From an uncultured Veillonella sp. (GTDB lineage: Bacteria; Bacillota; Negativicutes; Veillonellales; Veillonellaceae): a DNA stretch of 54,167 nt. Below, piece by piece: positions 31,907 through 40,722 of the stretch (its first letter is position 1; every line of letters begins with the position of its first letter). The stretch is taken from assembly GCA_902478055.1 (NCBI GenBank), contig CABSJL010000010.1, positions 1-54,167 of the forward strand. Reading direction: 5' to 3'. The notes beneath the pieces were generated by a model. The model was not told where the DNA came from, ran no database searches, and saw only the letters and a list, made by a program, of their open reading frames with translations. The position numbers and the translations under genes were made by a program.

Positions 31907-31930
31907 TAACCTAAAGGGCTTTCTAAATTG

Positions 31931-32019
31931 TGGCGGAGAGGGTGGGATTCGAACCCACGGCCCCTTGCGGAGTCACTGGTTTTCAAGACCAGCTCCTTAA
32001 ACCACTCGGACACCTCTCC
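31931..32019 (-). tRNA. tRNA-Ser (anticodon UGA)
   Basis: An 89-nt class II tRNA with encoded CCA. The acceptor stem GGAGAGG pairs with CCTCTCC. The anticodon stem CTGGT/ACCAG encloses the loop CTTGAAA, so the anticodon is TGA. A long variable arm (TGACTCCGCAAGGGGC region) and the T-loop GGTTCGAATCC follow. It lies between the deleted IS copy and the intact IS. Confidence 0.97.
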
Positions 32020-32132
32020 ATAACGGTATTATTATATCAGATTGGCCCAATAATAAGCAATAACGTAATATCGTACAAGAAAAAAAGCTGGCTCAATGAT
32101 ATGTACCCATTTTCCTGGACACATATTATTTA

Positions 32133-32942
32133 CTAGCCTAAACACATGGATGCTTCCCTGTATTTTACAGGGGGCATCCATTTTGTTTTTTTCTGGATCC
32201 TTCTGTTGTTGTAATAGTTAATGTATTCTTCTATCGCTACTGCAAAAGCATTAAATGATGAATATTCTGTTTCAAAACCATAATATATTTCTGTTTTCAA
32301 TCTACCAAAAAAGGTTTCCATCACAGAGTTATCATAACAATTTCCTTTTCTAGACATAGACTGAATAATGCCATGTTCTTTAAGTGCTTGCCTGAAATAG
32401 TTATGTTGGTATTGCCATCCTTGATCGGAGTGGAAGATTAGCCCCGAAAGATTAGTAAATTTCTTAAAGGCTTTCTTTAACATACGAGAAATCTGTTCTA
32501 AGTTAGGCCTTAAGGCTAAGTCATAAGCAACAATCTCATTCGTATTCATATCTAAAATAGGCGACAAATAGCATTTTCCCCACGAGAAATTAAATTGAGA
32601 CACATCAGTAGTCCATTTTTGTAATGGTGCAGTTGTACTAAAATCTCTATTGATGATATTTTCTGCTACTTTACCGACTTTTCCTTTGTAAGAGTGGTAC
32701 TTTTCCTTCGGCCGCTTTCCTGCAAGTCCCATACTATGCATAAGTCTTTGTACTCGTTTATGATTAACTACAAAACCACGATTAAGAAGCTCTTGGTATA
32801 CACGACGCACACCATACCGACCTTTATGTTCTTTAAAGATTTTTTGAATTTCATCTTTTAGCGCTGTATTTCTTTTATCTACAAGATCTATTTTAGAGAG
32901 CTCAAAATAATAGGTAGATTTGGACATTGGCATAGCTTTCAA
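32133..32942 (-). CDS. IS3-family transposase OrfB (DDE integrase core)
   Basis: The 269-aa frame has an HTH_21-type region (EIQKIFKEHKGRYGVRRVY) and the DDE residues: WTTDVSQF (first Asp), GLIFHSDQGWQYQ (second Asp) and ETFFGRLKTE (Glu), with the usual K-x-E ending. The frame is open further upstream (AIIKALRQQGYQLKYLLKAM), so it is normally made as an OrfAB fusion by -1 frameshift at GAAAAAG (32993-32999) within orfA. The first ATG of the frame is at 32942. Appears intact. Confidence 0.92.
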   Translation of the reverse strand: MKAMPMSKSTYYFELSKIDLVDKRNTALKDEIQKIFKEHKGRYGVRRVYQELLNRGFVVNHKRVQRLMHSMGLAGKRPKEKYHSYKGKVGKVAENIINRDFSTTAPLQKWTTDVSQFNFSWGKCYLSPILDMNTNEIVAYDLALRPNLEQISRMLKKAFKKFTNLSGLIFHSDQGWQYQHNYFRQALKEHGIIQSMSRKGNCYDNSVMETFFGRLKTEIYYGFETEYSSFNAFAVAIEEYINYYNNRRIQKKTKWMPPVKYREASMCLG

Positions 32943-32950
32943 AAGATATT

Positions 32951-33520
32951 TTAGTTGATAGCCTTGTTGGCGGAGTGCTTTGATAATCGCTGCTTTTTCG
33001 CCTTGAGTCGCGCAGCTTCTTTTTCTTCTCTCAAGGCAATCTCTTTTTTTATGACTTCATTTTCAGCTTTAATGTACGCAATTTCAGCACGTAAGCGAAT
33101 TAGTTCTTCGTATTCACTCTCATTCAGTGCTCGAGGTGAAGTATTCTTTGGTACTTTCATTTTGGAATCCTTTGATGGTCGACCTTTAGGTTTATTAATA
33201 AGACCATTGTATCCCAAAGTTTTGTATTTATGAACCCATTGATACAACTGCCCAGAATTAATACCAGCTACAATAGCTACTGTTCTCAATCCTTGCCCAG
33301 AGAGGACTTGGCTTACCAAACTATATTTCTCTTCTGGAGTCCAATACTTATTAGTCCCTAGATTTTTATTAATGTTCGGACCATGATGTTGCTCTAGTTT
33401 AACCCAGTCTCTTATTAGTTGATGAAATGTATCTGTCGTTACACCGTTAGGTGTCTTAGGCCATTTACCTCGATAGAATAATTCAATTGCTTTCCGTTTA
33501 AATTCATAACTATATCTCAT
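32951..33520 (-). CDS. IS3-family OrfA (helix-turn-helix)
   Basis: This 189-aa DNA-binding protein opens MRYSYEFKRKAIELFYRG and has two HTH regions (YSLVSQVLSGQGLRTVAIVAGI then QLYQWVHKYKTLGYNGL) and a C-terminal leucine zipper (ELIRLRAEIAYIKAENEVIK). The start at 33520 uses GGGGG within the terminal hairpin 33526-33559. The frame to 33562 lies beyond that site and is not used. A run GAAAAAG at 32993-32999 is a plausible -1 slippage site into orfB. Confidence 0.88.
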   Translation of the reverse strand: MRYSYEFKRKAIELFYRGKWPKTPNGVTTDTFHQLIRDWVKLEQHHGPNINKNLGTNKYWTPEEKYSLVSQVLSGQGLRTVAIVAGINSGQLYQWVHKYKTLGYNGLINKPKGRPSKDSKMKVPKNTSPRALNESEYEELIRLRAEIAYIKAENEVIKKEIALREEKEAARLKAKKQRLSKHSANKAIN

Positions 33521-33525
33521 GAAAA

Positions 33526-33559
33526 TACCCCCTTTACTGGTTGTCCAGTAAAGGGGGTA
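33526..33559. repeat. Terminal hairpin of the IS that hides the orfA ribosome site
   Basis: TACCCCCTTTACTGG and CCAGTAAAGGGGGTA are a perfect 15-bp inverted repeat with a 4-nt loop. Read-through transcripts would fold the GGGGG ribosome site into the stem and block orfA translation. The deleted copy keeps the same feature at 31867-31900. Confidence 0.75.
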
Positions 33560-33653
33560 CATATCACAAAGCCAGCTTTTTCATGTGTATTTGTTATTAA
33601 ATTAATATTTCAACTATTTACTATTGAATTAAGTATTCACTAATTATCATAAA

Positions 33654-34607
33654 TTAGAATAAATCTTTTTTCCACATACCGATAATGGCAATAATAGAGA
33701 ATACTAATGCAACACCTATAACCTCATAGAATCCATTCGGATCCTCTTGGAATGGCAATGGCACGTTTGTCCCCCACAAGCTAAATACGATGGTCGGAAC
33801 CGCCATGGCAATCGTTAGAGTGGCCAACATTTTCATAACCAAGTTAAGGTTATTAGAAATGATAGATGTAAAGGCGTTCATCATGTTCATCAAGATATTA
33901 GAGTACATTTCAACCATCTCGATGGCCTGTTTATTTTCGATAATAACGTCCTCTAGTAAGTCCTCATCCTCTTCGTACATCTTGAGGAGGTGTTTATAGG
34001 AGCTATGACCACGCAAGCGCAATAGACGTTCCATAACAGTACCATTCGTGCGCAATGCAGAGGTAAAGTATGTCATGGATTTCTGTAATTCCAACAATTG
34101 GAAGAAGTCTTTATTCTTTGTAGTATGACGCAATTGGATTTCAATATCGTCAGTACGACGGTTAATTTGTTGCAAGTAACGCAAGAACATAGTTGCTGTG
34201 CGATACAAGATTTGGAATAAGAAACGCGTCTTTTTGTATGTATAGAACGTAGAAATCTGATTAGAAATGAATGGATACAATACTTCGGACTCTTCTAAGC
34301 AGATAGTAATGAAGAAGTCTGGCGTCAAGAAAATACCAAGCGGTACTGTATCATACATATCGTTACCGCGGATAACCGGAATGTTAATAACGATAAAGAT
34401 ATAGTTATCCTCTAACTCCACGTGAGAACGTTCTTCCATATCGAGAGCGGTCTTTAAAACGTCCGTTGGGATTTCCGTCAAAATATTGATAAGGGATAAC
34501 TCATCGGGGTCTGGGTTCACCAAATTTACCCAAGAACCTTTTGTGGCATCTGATACAGTGCTGTCTGAAACTAACTCTTCTTCTATGTGTTTGTACACCG
34601 TGATCAT
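33654..34607 (-). CDS. CorA-like divalent cation transporter
   Basis: The start is the ATG at 34607 with GGAAGGAGGG 5 nt upstream; the open frame extends 24 codons further without support. This 317-aa protein has the long helical cytoplasmic domain of CorA, with RTDDIEIQLRHTTKNKDFFQLLELQKSMTYF in the middle, and two C-terminal membrane helices (about 258-278 and 293-312). The pore-entry motif is WGTN rather than the canonical YGMN, so ion selectivity may differ. Probably Mg2+, Co2+ or another divalent ion. The terminator after it was split by the IS. Confidence 0.85.
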   Translation of the reverse strand: MITVYKHIEEELVSDSTVSDATKGSWVNLVNPDPDELSLINILTEIPTDVLKTALDMEERSHVELEDNYIFIVINIPVIRGNDMYDTVPLGIFLTPDFFITICLEESEVLYPFISNQISTFYTYKKTRFLFQILYRTATMFLRYLQQINRRTDDIEIQLRHTTKNKDFFQLLELQKSMTYFTSALRTNGTVMERLLRLRGHSSYKHLLKMYEEDEDLLEDVIIENKQAIEMVEMYSNILMNMMNAFTSIISNNLNLVMKMLATLTIAMAVPTIVFSLWGTNVPLPFQEDPNGFYEVIGVALVFSIIAIIGMWKKDLF

Positions 34608-34791
34608 GCTATCCCTCCTTCCAACGAACTTATAGTAATCATCTAATAAATTATATACTATTTTATAGCTATTATTCAATTCAATTGTGAAAGTTTTGTG
34701 TATCTAGAACATACATATACAGTTTTATGTCTATTTATGATGTACAAATGTATATAGTAAAAGTATCGTAAATGTTTAATCCACACAATAA

Positions 34792-34832
34792 AATAACCTC
34801 TAAGTTAGTCAGTTACTAACCTAGAGGTTATT
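34792..34832 (-). terminator. Terminator of the P-type ATPase gene
   Basis: AATAACCTCTA and TAGAGGTTATT continue inward to a GTTAGT/ACTAAC stem. One C-A mismatch on the plus strand is a G-U pair on the minus strand, where TTATTTTATT follows. The rest of the 303-bp gap 34608-34910 carries the corA upstream region and no gene. Confidence 0.75.
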
Positions 34833-34910
34833 TATATCAACCCTGATTATTCAGATCAGGAGAATGTAATTTATTTCGTTCCTCTACAGAGCTATAAACT
34901 CTGCTTTCAC

Positions 34911-37043
34911 CTAATTGCGGCGCAAGATACGAACAGAGTTCAAGATACAAAGGATGGATACGCCAGTATCACCAAATACCGCCCACCACATGGATGCATA
35001 GCCCATGAGGCCAAGCGCCATGATAAGGATTTTAACAGCAATAGCGAACACTACGTTTTGCCATGCTACGCGCAATGTCGCTTTGGACAAGTCAAGGATA
35101 TGTGCAATAGCAGTCAAGGACGGACGCATGAACACAACATCTGCTGCCTCGATAGCCGCATCAGCACCACTACCCATCGCGCCACCTACATCAGCACCAG
35201 CAAGTACCGGAGCATCGTTGATACCGTCCCCTACGAACATAGTTGGACCATATTCAGAGCGAATATCTTGTACTACGGACAATTTATCTTGTGGCAACAA
35301 CTGAGCACGTACAGCACTTACGCCAGTTTCTTTAGCGATGTAATTTGCACTTGCTTCAGCATCACCTGTAAGCATAACAGTTTTAATATCTTGACCATTA
35401 AGATTAGCAATCGCTTCAGCAGAGTCTGGGCGAGCTTCATCGGCGATGATGATACGACCTAAGTATGTATTACCTTCTGCGACAAGAACTTCTGTGCCAT
35501 ATTCAGCAGCCTCTGTTGGATAGCCTTGCACATTATAGCGTTCCATAAGGCGACGGTTACCAATAAGTACTTGTTGACCATCAGTCATACCCACCATACC
35601 TTCACCAGCTAACTCTTGAACGAAATCAGAAGGTTCCACTGTAAGGCCTTGATCTTTTGCTTCAGACACGATGCTTGTTGCGATTGGATGTGTAGAAACG
35701 GCTTCGATAGCTGCCGCCATGGATAACAATTGACTGGAACTTACATGAGAGCCTACAGTTTCTACGCTGTGAACTTTGAACTCACCAGATGTGATAGTAC
35801 CAGTTTTATCAAGAGCTACTGCTTTCACATTAGCCAACGCCTCGATAACTCGACCACCTTTTAATAAGATACCGTGTTTAGACGCATTGCCGATACCGGA
35901 GAAGAATGCAAGTGGCACGCTAAGCACCAATGCACATGGACAAGAAATAACGAGGAATGTTAAGGCTGTGTAGATCCATTTATGCCACTCACCAGTAATA
36001 AGGGATGGAATGATAGCTACAGCCAATGCAAGAGCTACAACGATTGGTGTGTATACGCGAGCAAAACGCGTAATGAAACGGTCGATTTTAGGTTTAGAGG
36101 ATGCTGCATTTTCCACGGCATCAAGAATTTTAGTAACCATGGATTCTTCAAGAACCTTATCTACACGCATTGTAATGCGACCAGATTCGTTGATACAACC
36201 AGACATAAGTTGAGTGCCAGGTACGGCGCGAACAGGTACAGGTTCACCTGTTACAGGTGCTGTATTAACGCGTGTTTCACCTTCAAGCACAGTACCGTCT
36301 AGAGGAATTAAATCGCCAGGACGAACTTCGATAGTCCAGCCTACTTCAACCTTTTCAGGAGCCATAACTACGATTTCACCACCGCAGTCTGTATCTACAA
36401 CCCGCACCTCTTGAGGACGCATATCGACAGCGTTCATGATTTCTGTACGACTACGATCAGTTGCTTTTTCTTCGAAGAACTCACCGATACGGTAGAACAA
36501 GATAACGCCTACGGCTTCAGGCAATGCATCGATAGCAATAGCGCCCAATGTAGCGATAGACATCAAGAAGTTCTCGTCGAACACTTGGCCTTTTAAGATA
36601 TTGCGACCTGCGATGCGCAATACTGGGAATGCAAGAAGAATATAGGCAATATAGTAAATTGGAGTTTCGATAGACTCTGGCAAGCCGATGGACGGCACAA
36701 CTGTAGTCAACCCTTCGTAGGCTATGAATAACAAGCCTGCTACGATGACTGCAATTGTTACAGCATCACTACCACGATCCTGGTCAGGACCATGATCATC
36801 CATAGCCGCTTTAGATTTACGCTCGTAATCCGCTACGGTTACGCCCTCTTCGATGGCATCACAAATGTCTTGAATGTCACGTTTAAGAGCTTCACGGTCT
36901 TCCCAAGAGCCGGTTAATTTTAATTGATGTGTAGCAAGTGTAAAATTGGCAGTCTCTACAACATCCATTTTACGGATACGATCTTCAATTTTTGCTGCGC
37001 AGTTCGCACAGTTCAAATCCTTCAACAACAATGTTTCTTCCAT
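34911..37043 (-). CDS. Zn2+/Cd2+/Pb2+-exporting P1B-type ATPase
   Basis: This 710-aa protein has an N-terminal heavy-metal domain with NCANC (11-15). The transport core follows: TGE actuator loop (265-267), the metal-binding CPC (368-370) in SCPCAL, the phosphorylated Asp in DKTGT (D412), the HP dipeptide in THPIA, and GDGINDAP. In the last helices, K in NVVFAIAVK and D in FGDTG are the two residues that define the Zn/Cd/Pb group (ZntA, CadA) and exclude copper pumps. AAAGGAG precedes the ATG. No regulator gene is adjacent. Confidence 0.92.
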   Translation of the reverse strand: MEETLLLKDLNCANCAAKIEDRIRKMDVVETANFTLATHQLKLTGSWEDREALKRDIQDICDAIEEGVTVADYERKSKAAMDDHGPDQDRGSDAVTIAVIVAGLLFIAYEGLTTVVPSIGLPESIETPIYYIAYILLAFPVLRIAGRNILKGQVFDENFLMSIATLGAIAIDALPEAVGVILFYRIGEFFEEKATDRSRTEIMNAVDMRPQEVRVVDTDCGGEIVVMAPEKVEVGWTIEVRPGDLIPLDGTVLEGETRVNTAPVTGEPVPVRAVPGTQLMSGCINESGRITMRVDKVLEESMVTKILDAVENAASSKPKIDRFITRFARVYTPIVVALALAVAIIPSLITGEWHKWIYTALTFLVISCPCALVLSVPLAFFSGIGNASKHGILLKGGRVIEALANVKAVALDKTGTITSGEFKVHSVETVGSHVSSSQLLSMAAAIEAVSTHPIATSIVSEAKDQGLTVEPSDFVQELAGEGMVGMTDGQQVLIGNRRLMERYNVQGYPTEAAEYGTEVLVAEGNTYLGRIIIADEARPDSAEAIANLNGQDIKTVMLTGDAEASANYIAKETGVSAVRAQLLPQDKLSVVQDIRSEYGPTMFVGDGINDAPVLAGADVGGAMGSGADAAIEAADVVFMRPSLTAIAHILDLSKATLRVAWQNVVFAIAVKILIMALGLMGYASMWWAVFGDTGVSILCILNSVRILRRN

Positions 37044-37297
37044 GATATCTCCTTTGATAATAGTGAAAGTTTCTATCCTGTATTATAAGTTAATTTATTG
37101 TCTATTTCTAATACTTATTAGACATATCTTGTTTCATATCTTGTTATATATGTTCCTAAACATTTTTCATCAGATATTTTATTTATATGAATATCTGTTC
37201 ATATGTTTATATTACATCAAAGGAGATTAAATGTCAATACAAAATCATATTCAACATATATCAAATTTTATTTACTTTAGTTCTAACTATATTCACC

Positions 37298-38830
37298 TTA
37301 TATCAAATTTCGTTCTACCAGGAATTTATGTGCTACATCAGCTGGCAGTTGGTGTTCCGTTTCAACGGCGTAATTCATCTTCGCCATCTCTTGATCTGTA
37401 ATCGTATGATTCAAACTTTCTAATACAGGGCGCAGTTCAGGATGAGCAATCAATACTTCGCTACGCACCACATTACCAGACATATAAGATGGATATAAAT
37501 GTTTATCATCTTGTAACACCGTAATCGGTGCGATACTTAATTGACCATCAGTCGTGAATATCGGCATTACATCCACCTCATCACGACTAATAGCCGTATA
37601 TTTTAGCCCTATATCCATATCTTTAGTAGCTTTAAATCTCATGCCATACACGCGTTGTAATCCAGCATAGCCATCTTCACGTCCAAAGAAATCATATTCC
37701 CCTCCTAATGTTAGGGATGGTGCTATACGAGCAAGATCAGAATACGTTTTTACGCCATAACTCTGAGCAATTTCATTACGCACCCCTATGCCATAGGTAT
37801 TATTAAAACCGTACATGCCGACCCACTCAAAATTATATTTCTCTTTATAGGCCTGTGAAAGTTCATTAAATAGACTTTCATCATACGTATCCGTACGTTT
37901 TAGCACAGCAGACCAAGCCGTACCAGTATATTCAGGATATATATCAAATTGGCCGGAAAGCATAGCTGGTTGAATATTTGATGTACCACCACCGACACCT
38001 TCTGTAACCTCTACGGTTAAATCAGTCTTCTTCTCGATCAATTCTTTTAAAACATTCCCCAAAATAAGCTGTTCCGTCATAGGTTTCGTTGCAATATGAA
38101 TAACATCGGTCTTCACATGACGGCAATACATAGCCCAGCCACCTATACCCATCGCAATTATCATCATAATCGAAACAAATATAATCGTATAGCGCTTCAT
38201 ATGAGGGCTAATACGCGTTACTCTTTCACCTAGAGAAAAGAGAGCATCAACGGTAATGGCTAATAGGGCAATCAGTAGACTGCCTGCAATTGTCAAAGCA
38301 CTTTGATTCGTTGTAATCCCCCTATAAATCGCCACACCTAAGCCACCAGCACCAATAAAGGATGCAATACCTGTCAAGGCAATGGTCATAACGAGCATAG
38401 TCCGTATACCAGCCATAATAGTTGGCATGGCCAAGGGAATCTCTATATTCCACAAACGTTGAATCCGCGTAAGCCCTAACGCAATTCCCGCTTCACACAT
38501 AGCTTGATCAATTTGGTTAAGACCAGTAAATGTATTTCGTACCATCGGTAATAAGGCATAGATAACCAATGCAATGATAGCGGTCGTATTACCAACACCC
38601 GATACATACAACAAAAGGCCTAACATCGATATAGATGGAATCGTATATAGGAAATTAACCACTACCATAACGGGCGCAGCTAGCCGTTTATATTCGTATA
38701 TAAACACACCCAATAATCCACCGATGATGGTAGCAATAACAGAAGCTAATACTGAAATTTCTATATGTTCCCATAACAACTGGAGGAAAAAATCATAGCG
38801 ATTGATAAGTAATGATATGACCTCATGCAT
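37298..38830 (-). CDS. fused ABC permease and substrate-binding protein (osmoprotectant/ergothioneine type)
   Basis: The start is the ATG at 38830 (AAAGGCGG upstream); the open frame to 38863 has no better site. This 510-aa protein has six or so membrane helices of the BPD permease type (about 20-215, with the EAA-like loop EAGIALGLTRIQRLWNIEIPLA). A membrane segment near 220-240 leads to a periplasmic OpuAC-type binding domain (about 245-505, with YPEYTGTAW and GLQRVYGM). This order is that of OpuFB/EgtU-like proteins for glycine betaine, choline or ergothioneine. No ATPase gene lies next to it, so the nucleotide-binding subunit must be elsewhere. Confidence 0.88.
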   Translation of the reverse strand: MHEVISLLINRYDFFLQLLWEHIEISVLASVIATIIGGLLGVFIYEYKRLAAPVMVVVNFLYTIPSISMLGLLLYVSGVGNTTAIIALVIYALLPMVRNTFTGLNQIDQAMCEAGIALGLTRIQRLWNIEIPLAMPTIMAGIRTMLVMTIALTGIASFIGAGGLGVAIYRGITTNQSALTIAGSLLIALLAITVDALFSLGERVTRISPHMKRYTIIFVSIMMIIAMGIGGWAMYCRHVKTDVIHIATKPMTEQLILGNVLKELIEKKTDLTVEVTEGVGGGTSNIQPAMLSGQFDIYPEYTGTAWSAVLKRTDTYDESLFNELSQAYKEKYNFEWVGMYGFNNTYGIGVRNEIAQSYGVKTYSDLARIAPSLTLGGEYDFFGREDGYAGLQRVYGMRFKATKDMDIGLKYTAISRDEVDVMPIFTTDGQLSIAPITVLQDDKHLYPSYMSGNVVRSEVLIAHPELRPVLESLNHTITDQEMAKMNYAVETEHQLPADVAHKFLVERNLI

Positions 38831-39002
38831 TACAGATACCGCCTTTCTCATAAAACAATACAAAGAGTATATATAGTCATATAACAGCTAATCATATAGG
38901 GTATTTTTATACGAGAATATAATTAAATTACAACCCTTTTCATCATTGTATACCGAATCACACCTTAACTCTAGCCCTTAAACCATATATAAAGACAACT
39001 CT

Positions 39003-39335
39003 TTATATTGTCATATCATACAGATTCAATTCCTTAATAGATCTAAAGGGAATATCTATGCCTTGAACAGATATAATTTGCATTTGCGCACTAATCATAT
39101 CAACAGCCCCTATAAGCTCTGTATATCTTTGTTTATTGTAGTAAACAATTCGCACCCATTCTCCGCAATGTATAGTCTGTAAAACCTTATTTAACTCATC
39201 TACTTGATCCTCCGATAGCTCTACACGAGGCTCTTTAGGCCGTGCTACAGCTGCCAGTAATACTTCAAATCCCTTTAATGCCGCAAAGGGCATAAATTGT
39301 TTCGCCCGTTGTAAACGAGACATACGATGTTTCAT
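39003..39335 (-). CDS. YolD-like protein
   Basis: The start is the ATG at 39335, with GGAG about 9 nt upstream inside the end of the polymerase gene. A GTG at 39359 would overlap more. The 110-aa protein has RLQRAKQFMPFAALKGFE (about residues 5-22), a signature of YolD-family proteins, followed by a small beta barrel-like region (GEWVRIVYYNKQRYTELIG). YolD-like genes pair with UvrX/Y-family polymerase genes in Firmicutes and probably modulate the polymerase. It starts 4 bp after the polymerase stop. Confidence 0.8.
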   Translation of the reverse strand: MKHRMSRLQRAKQFMPFAALKGFEVLLAAVARPKEPRVELSEDQVDELNKVLQTIHCGEWVRIVYYNKQRYTELIGAVDMISAQMQIISVQGIDIPFRSIKELNLYDMTI

Positions 39336-39339
39336 TAAT

Positions 39340-40623
39340 TTATTCTCCGTTGTGACCACCTACCAAGGTATTTCTAAAGCGCATAGTCCCTTCCTCTTGC
39401 AAGCTAGAGGCACGTAAAATAGCATTTTTACCGAACTGCTCCTTGATAGATAACATCGCCTCATGTACTTGCCGCTCCTTTGCCTCTTCCTCCGTCGCAA
39501 GGGCGCTAAACAAATCTACCTCTTGAGGTATAGCAGAGCGATTGACTAAATCTTCAAAGCTTACGCCTATACGCCGTATAAGTTCATTTTTATGGCAATG
39601 TTGTTCATATAATTTAATTACTGCCGTCGTTAATGCTTGCAATGAATCAGTGTACTGTTTAAGCTTTTTAGAACCTCCAGTAGAGCGCACCATATCATCT
39701 GCATAGCCAATATGAACATGAATATGATTCGTAACCCCTTTGATTTGTAAAAGCTCTAGTACCAAGGACTCCACCATTTCTCGCATAGGCACGTATGCCT
39801 CTTCGTACGTATAGTTACGCAATAAAATCTGGCTATGCGAGATAGAATGTTTAATAGGACGATACGCATGGATATCTGCAATCGTACACGGCTCACGGCC
39901 CCAAGCATGATCGATAATGAGCTCTGCATTAACACCAAATTCCTTGTACAACTTGGCCTCCGGAACCATGGTAATACCATGCAAATCATAAGCTCCATAT
40001 TTATGTAAGCGGTTGGCTATACCCTTACCAATCTGCCAAATGTCGGTCAAAGGCTGATGATACCAGATTTTCTCTTTAAAGAGGCTTTCATCAAGATACC
40101 CTATAAAATCAGGTGCATGTTTTGCGAGAATATCGAGAGCAATCTTGGCAAGGAACAAATTTGTTCCAATTCCAACAGTGGCATAAATCTTGGTCGCCAC
40201 TAACACCGCATCAAGTAGCATCTGCGCTAGCTCTCGAGGCGTTTTCTTGTAGAGCGGTAAGTAAGGCGTAATATCGATAAAATACTCGTCGATAGAGTAT
40301 ACATGTACATCCTCAGGTGCCACATACTTGAGCAAAGTCCCGTAAATCTCAGCAGACGCCTGCATATACCGCTTCATATGAGGCTTCACCGTCAAATACT
40401 CAATGTGCGGAGGAATCTCAAAAAGACGACTGCGATTCTTAACACCTAGCTTTTTTAAGGCCGGTGAAATGGCCAATGTAATAGCCCCTTTGCCACGAGA
40501 CCCATCGGCCACCACCAAAGGCGTTGTAAACGGATCCAGCCCCAAATCGGCACACTCCACAGACGCGTAAAAACTCTTCAAATCAATGCACATATACATC
40601 CGATCCGTATCAGCTGAACCCAT
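39340..40623 (-). CDS. Y-family (UvrX/DinB-like) translesion DNA polymerase
   Basis: This 427-aa polymerase has palm-domain acidic residues in MCIDLKSFYASVEC (about 11-24) and YSIDEYFIDIT (SIDE near 113-116), and DNA-binding HhH regions (IWQIGKGIANRL). The C-terminal little-finger part is longer than in DinB and matches UvrX. Near the end, QEVDLFS (QxxLFx type) could bind the sliding clamp. The promoter upstream has a LexA box over its -35, so it is part of the SOS response. GAGGAGGTG precedes the ATG. It forms an operon with the YolD-like gene. Confidence 0.88.
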   Translation of the reverse strand: MGSADTDRMYMCIDLKSFYASVECADLGLDPFTTPLVVADGSRGKGAITLAISPALKKLGVKNRSRLFEIPPHIEYLTVKPHMKRYMQASAEIYGTLLKYVAPEDVHVYSIDEYFIDITPYLPLYKKTPRELAQMLLDAVLVATKIYATVGIGTNLFLAKIALDILAKHAPDFIGYLDESLFKEKIWYHQPLTDIWQIGKGIANRLHKYGAYDLHGITMVPEAKLYKEFGVNAELIIDHAWGREPCTIADIHAYRPIKHSISHSQILLRNYTYEEAYVPMREMVESLVLELLQIKGVTNHIHVHIGYADDMVRSTGGSKKLKQYTDSLQALTTAVIKLYEQHCHKNELIRRIGVSFEDLVNRSAIPQEVDLFSALATEEEAKERQVHEAMLSIKEQFGKNAILRASSLQEEGTMRFRNTLVGGHNGE

Positions 40624-40693
40624 ACAAACACCTCCTCAAACCGCTAAACCACTAGACTCTATAAGAAATATGAAAAGAAGAATTTCTATGATT

Positions 40694-40722
40694 AGTATAA
40701 CAAAAATACAGAGTATTTTCAA
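40694..40722 (-). promoter_or_regulatory. Promoter of the polymerase-yolD operon
   Basis: On the minus strand TTGAAA (40717-40722) and TATACT (40694-40699) are separated by 17 bp, a near-consensus sigma-70 promoter 70 bp upstream of the start codon. Confidence 0.75.

Larger units (their letters stand above)
32097..33566 (-). mobile_element. Complete IS3-family insertion sequence, 1470 bp
   Basis: Ends TGATATGTACCC.. and ..GGGTACATATCA form a 25-bp imperfect inverted repeat (3 mismatches) with the TG...CA termini of the IS3 family. A 3-bp target duplication CAA flanks it (32094-32096 and 33567-33569), as for the IS150 group. It holds orfA and orfB on the minus strand. Flanks 32082-32093 and 33570-33581 are the two arms of a terminator hairpin, so the IS sits in its loop. 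Confidence 0.93.
32082..33581. terminator. Terminator hairpin split by the IS
   Basis: AAAAAGCTGGCT (32082-32093) and AGCCAGCTTTTT (33570-33581) are perfect 12-bp complements. With the IS and one CAA removed, they form a hairpin with the loop CAA between the end of the corA-like gene and tRNA-Ser. The insertion destroys the local structure. Confidence 0.85.

Noticed and set aside
31795..32013. 72-aa open frame across tRNA-Ser
   Set aside because: It runs through the tRNA and the end of the deleted IS copy; the first half is the tRNA sequence translated.
36946..37423. Plus-strand frames (94 and 78 aa) between the P-type ATPase and the permease gene
   Set aside because: They lie partly opposite known genes and partly in AT-rich spacer with no ribosome site. 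I see no gene in 37044-37297.
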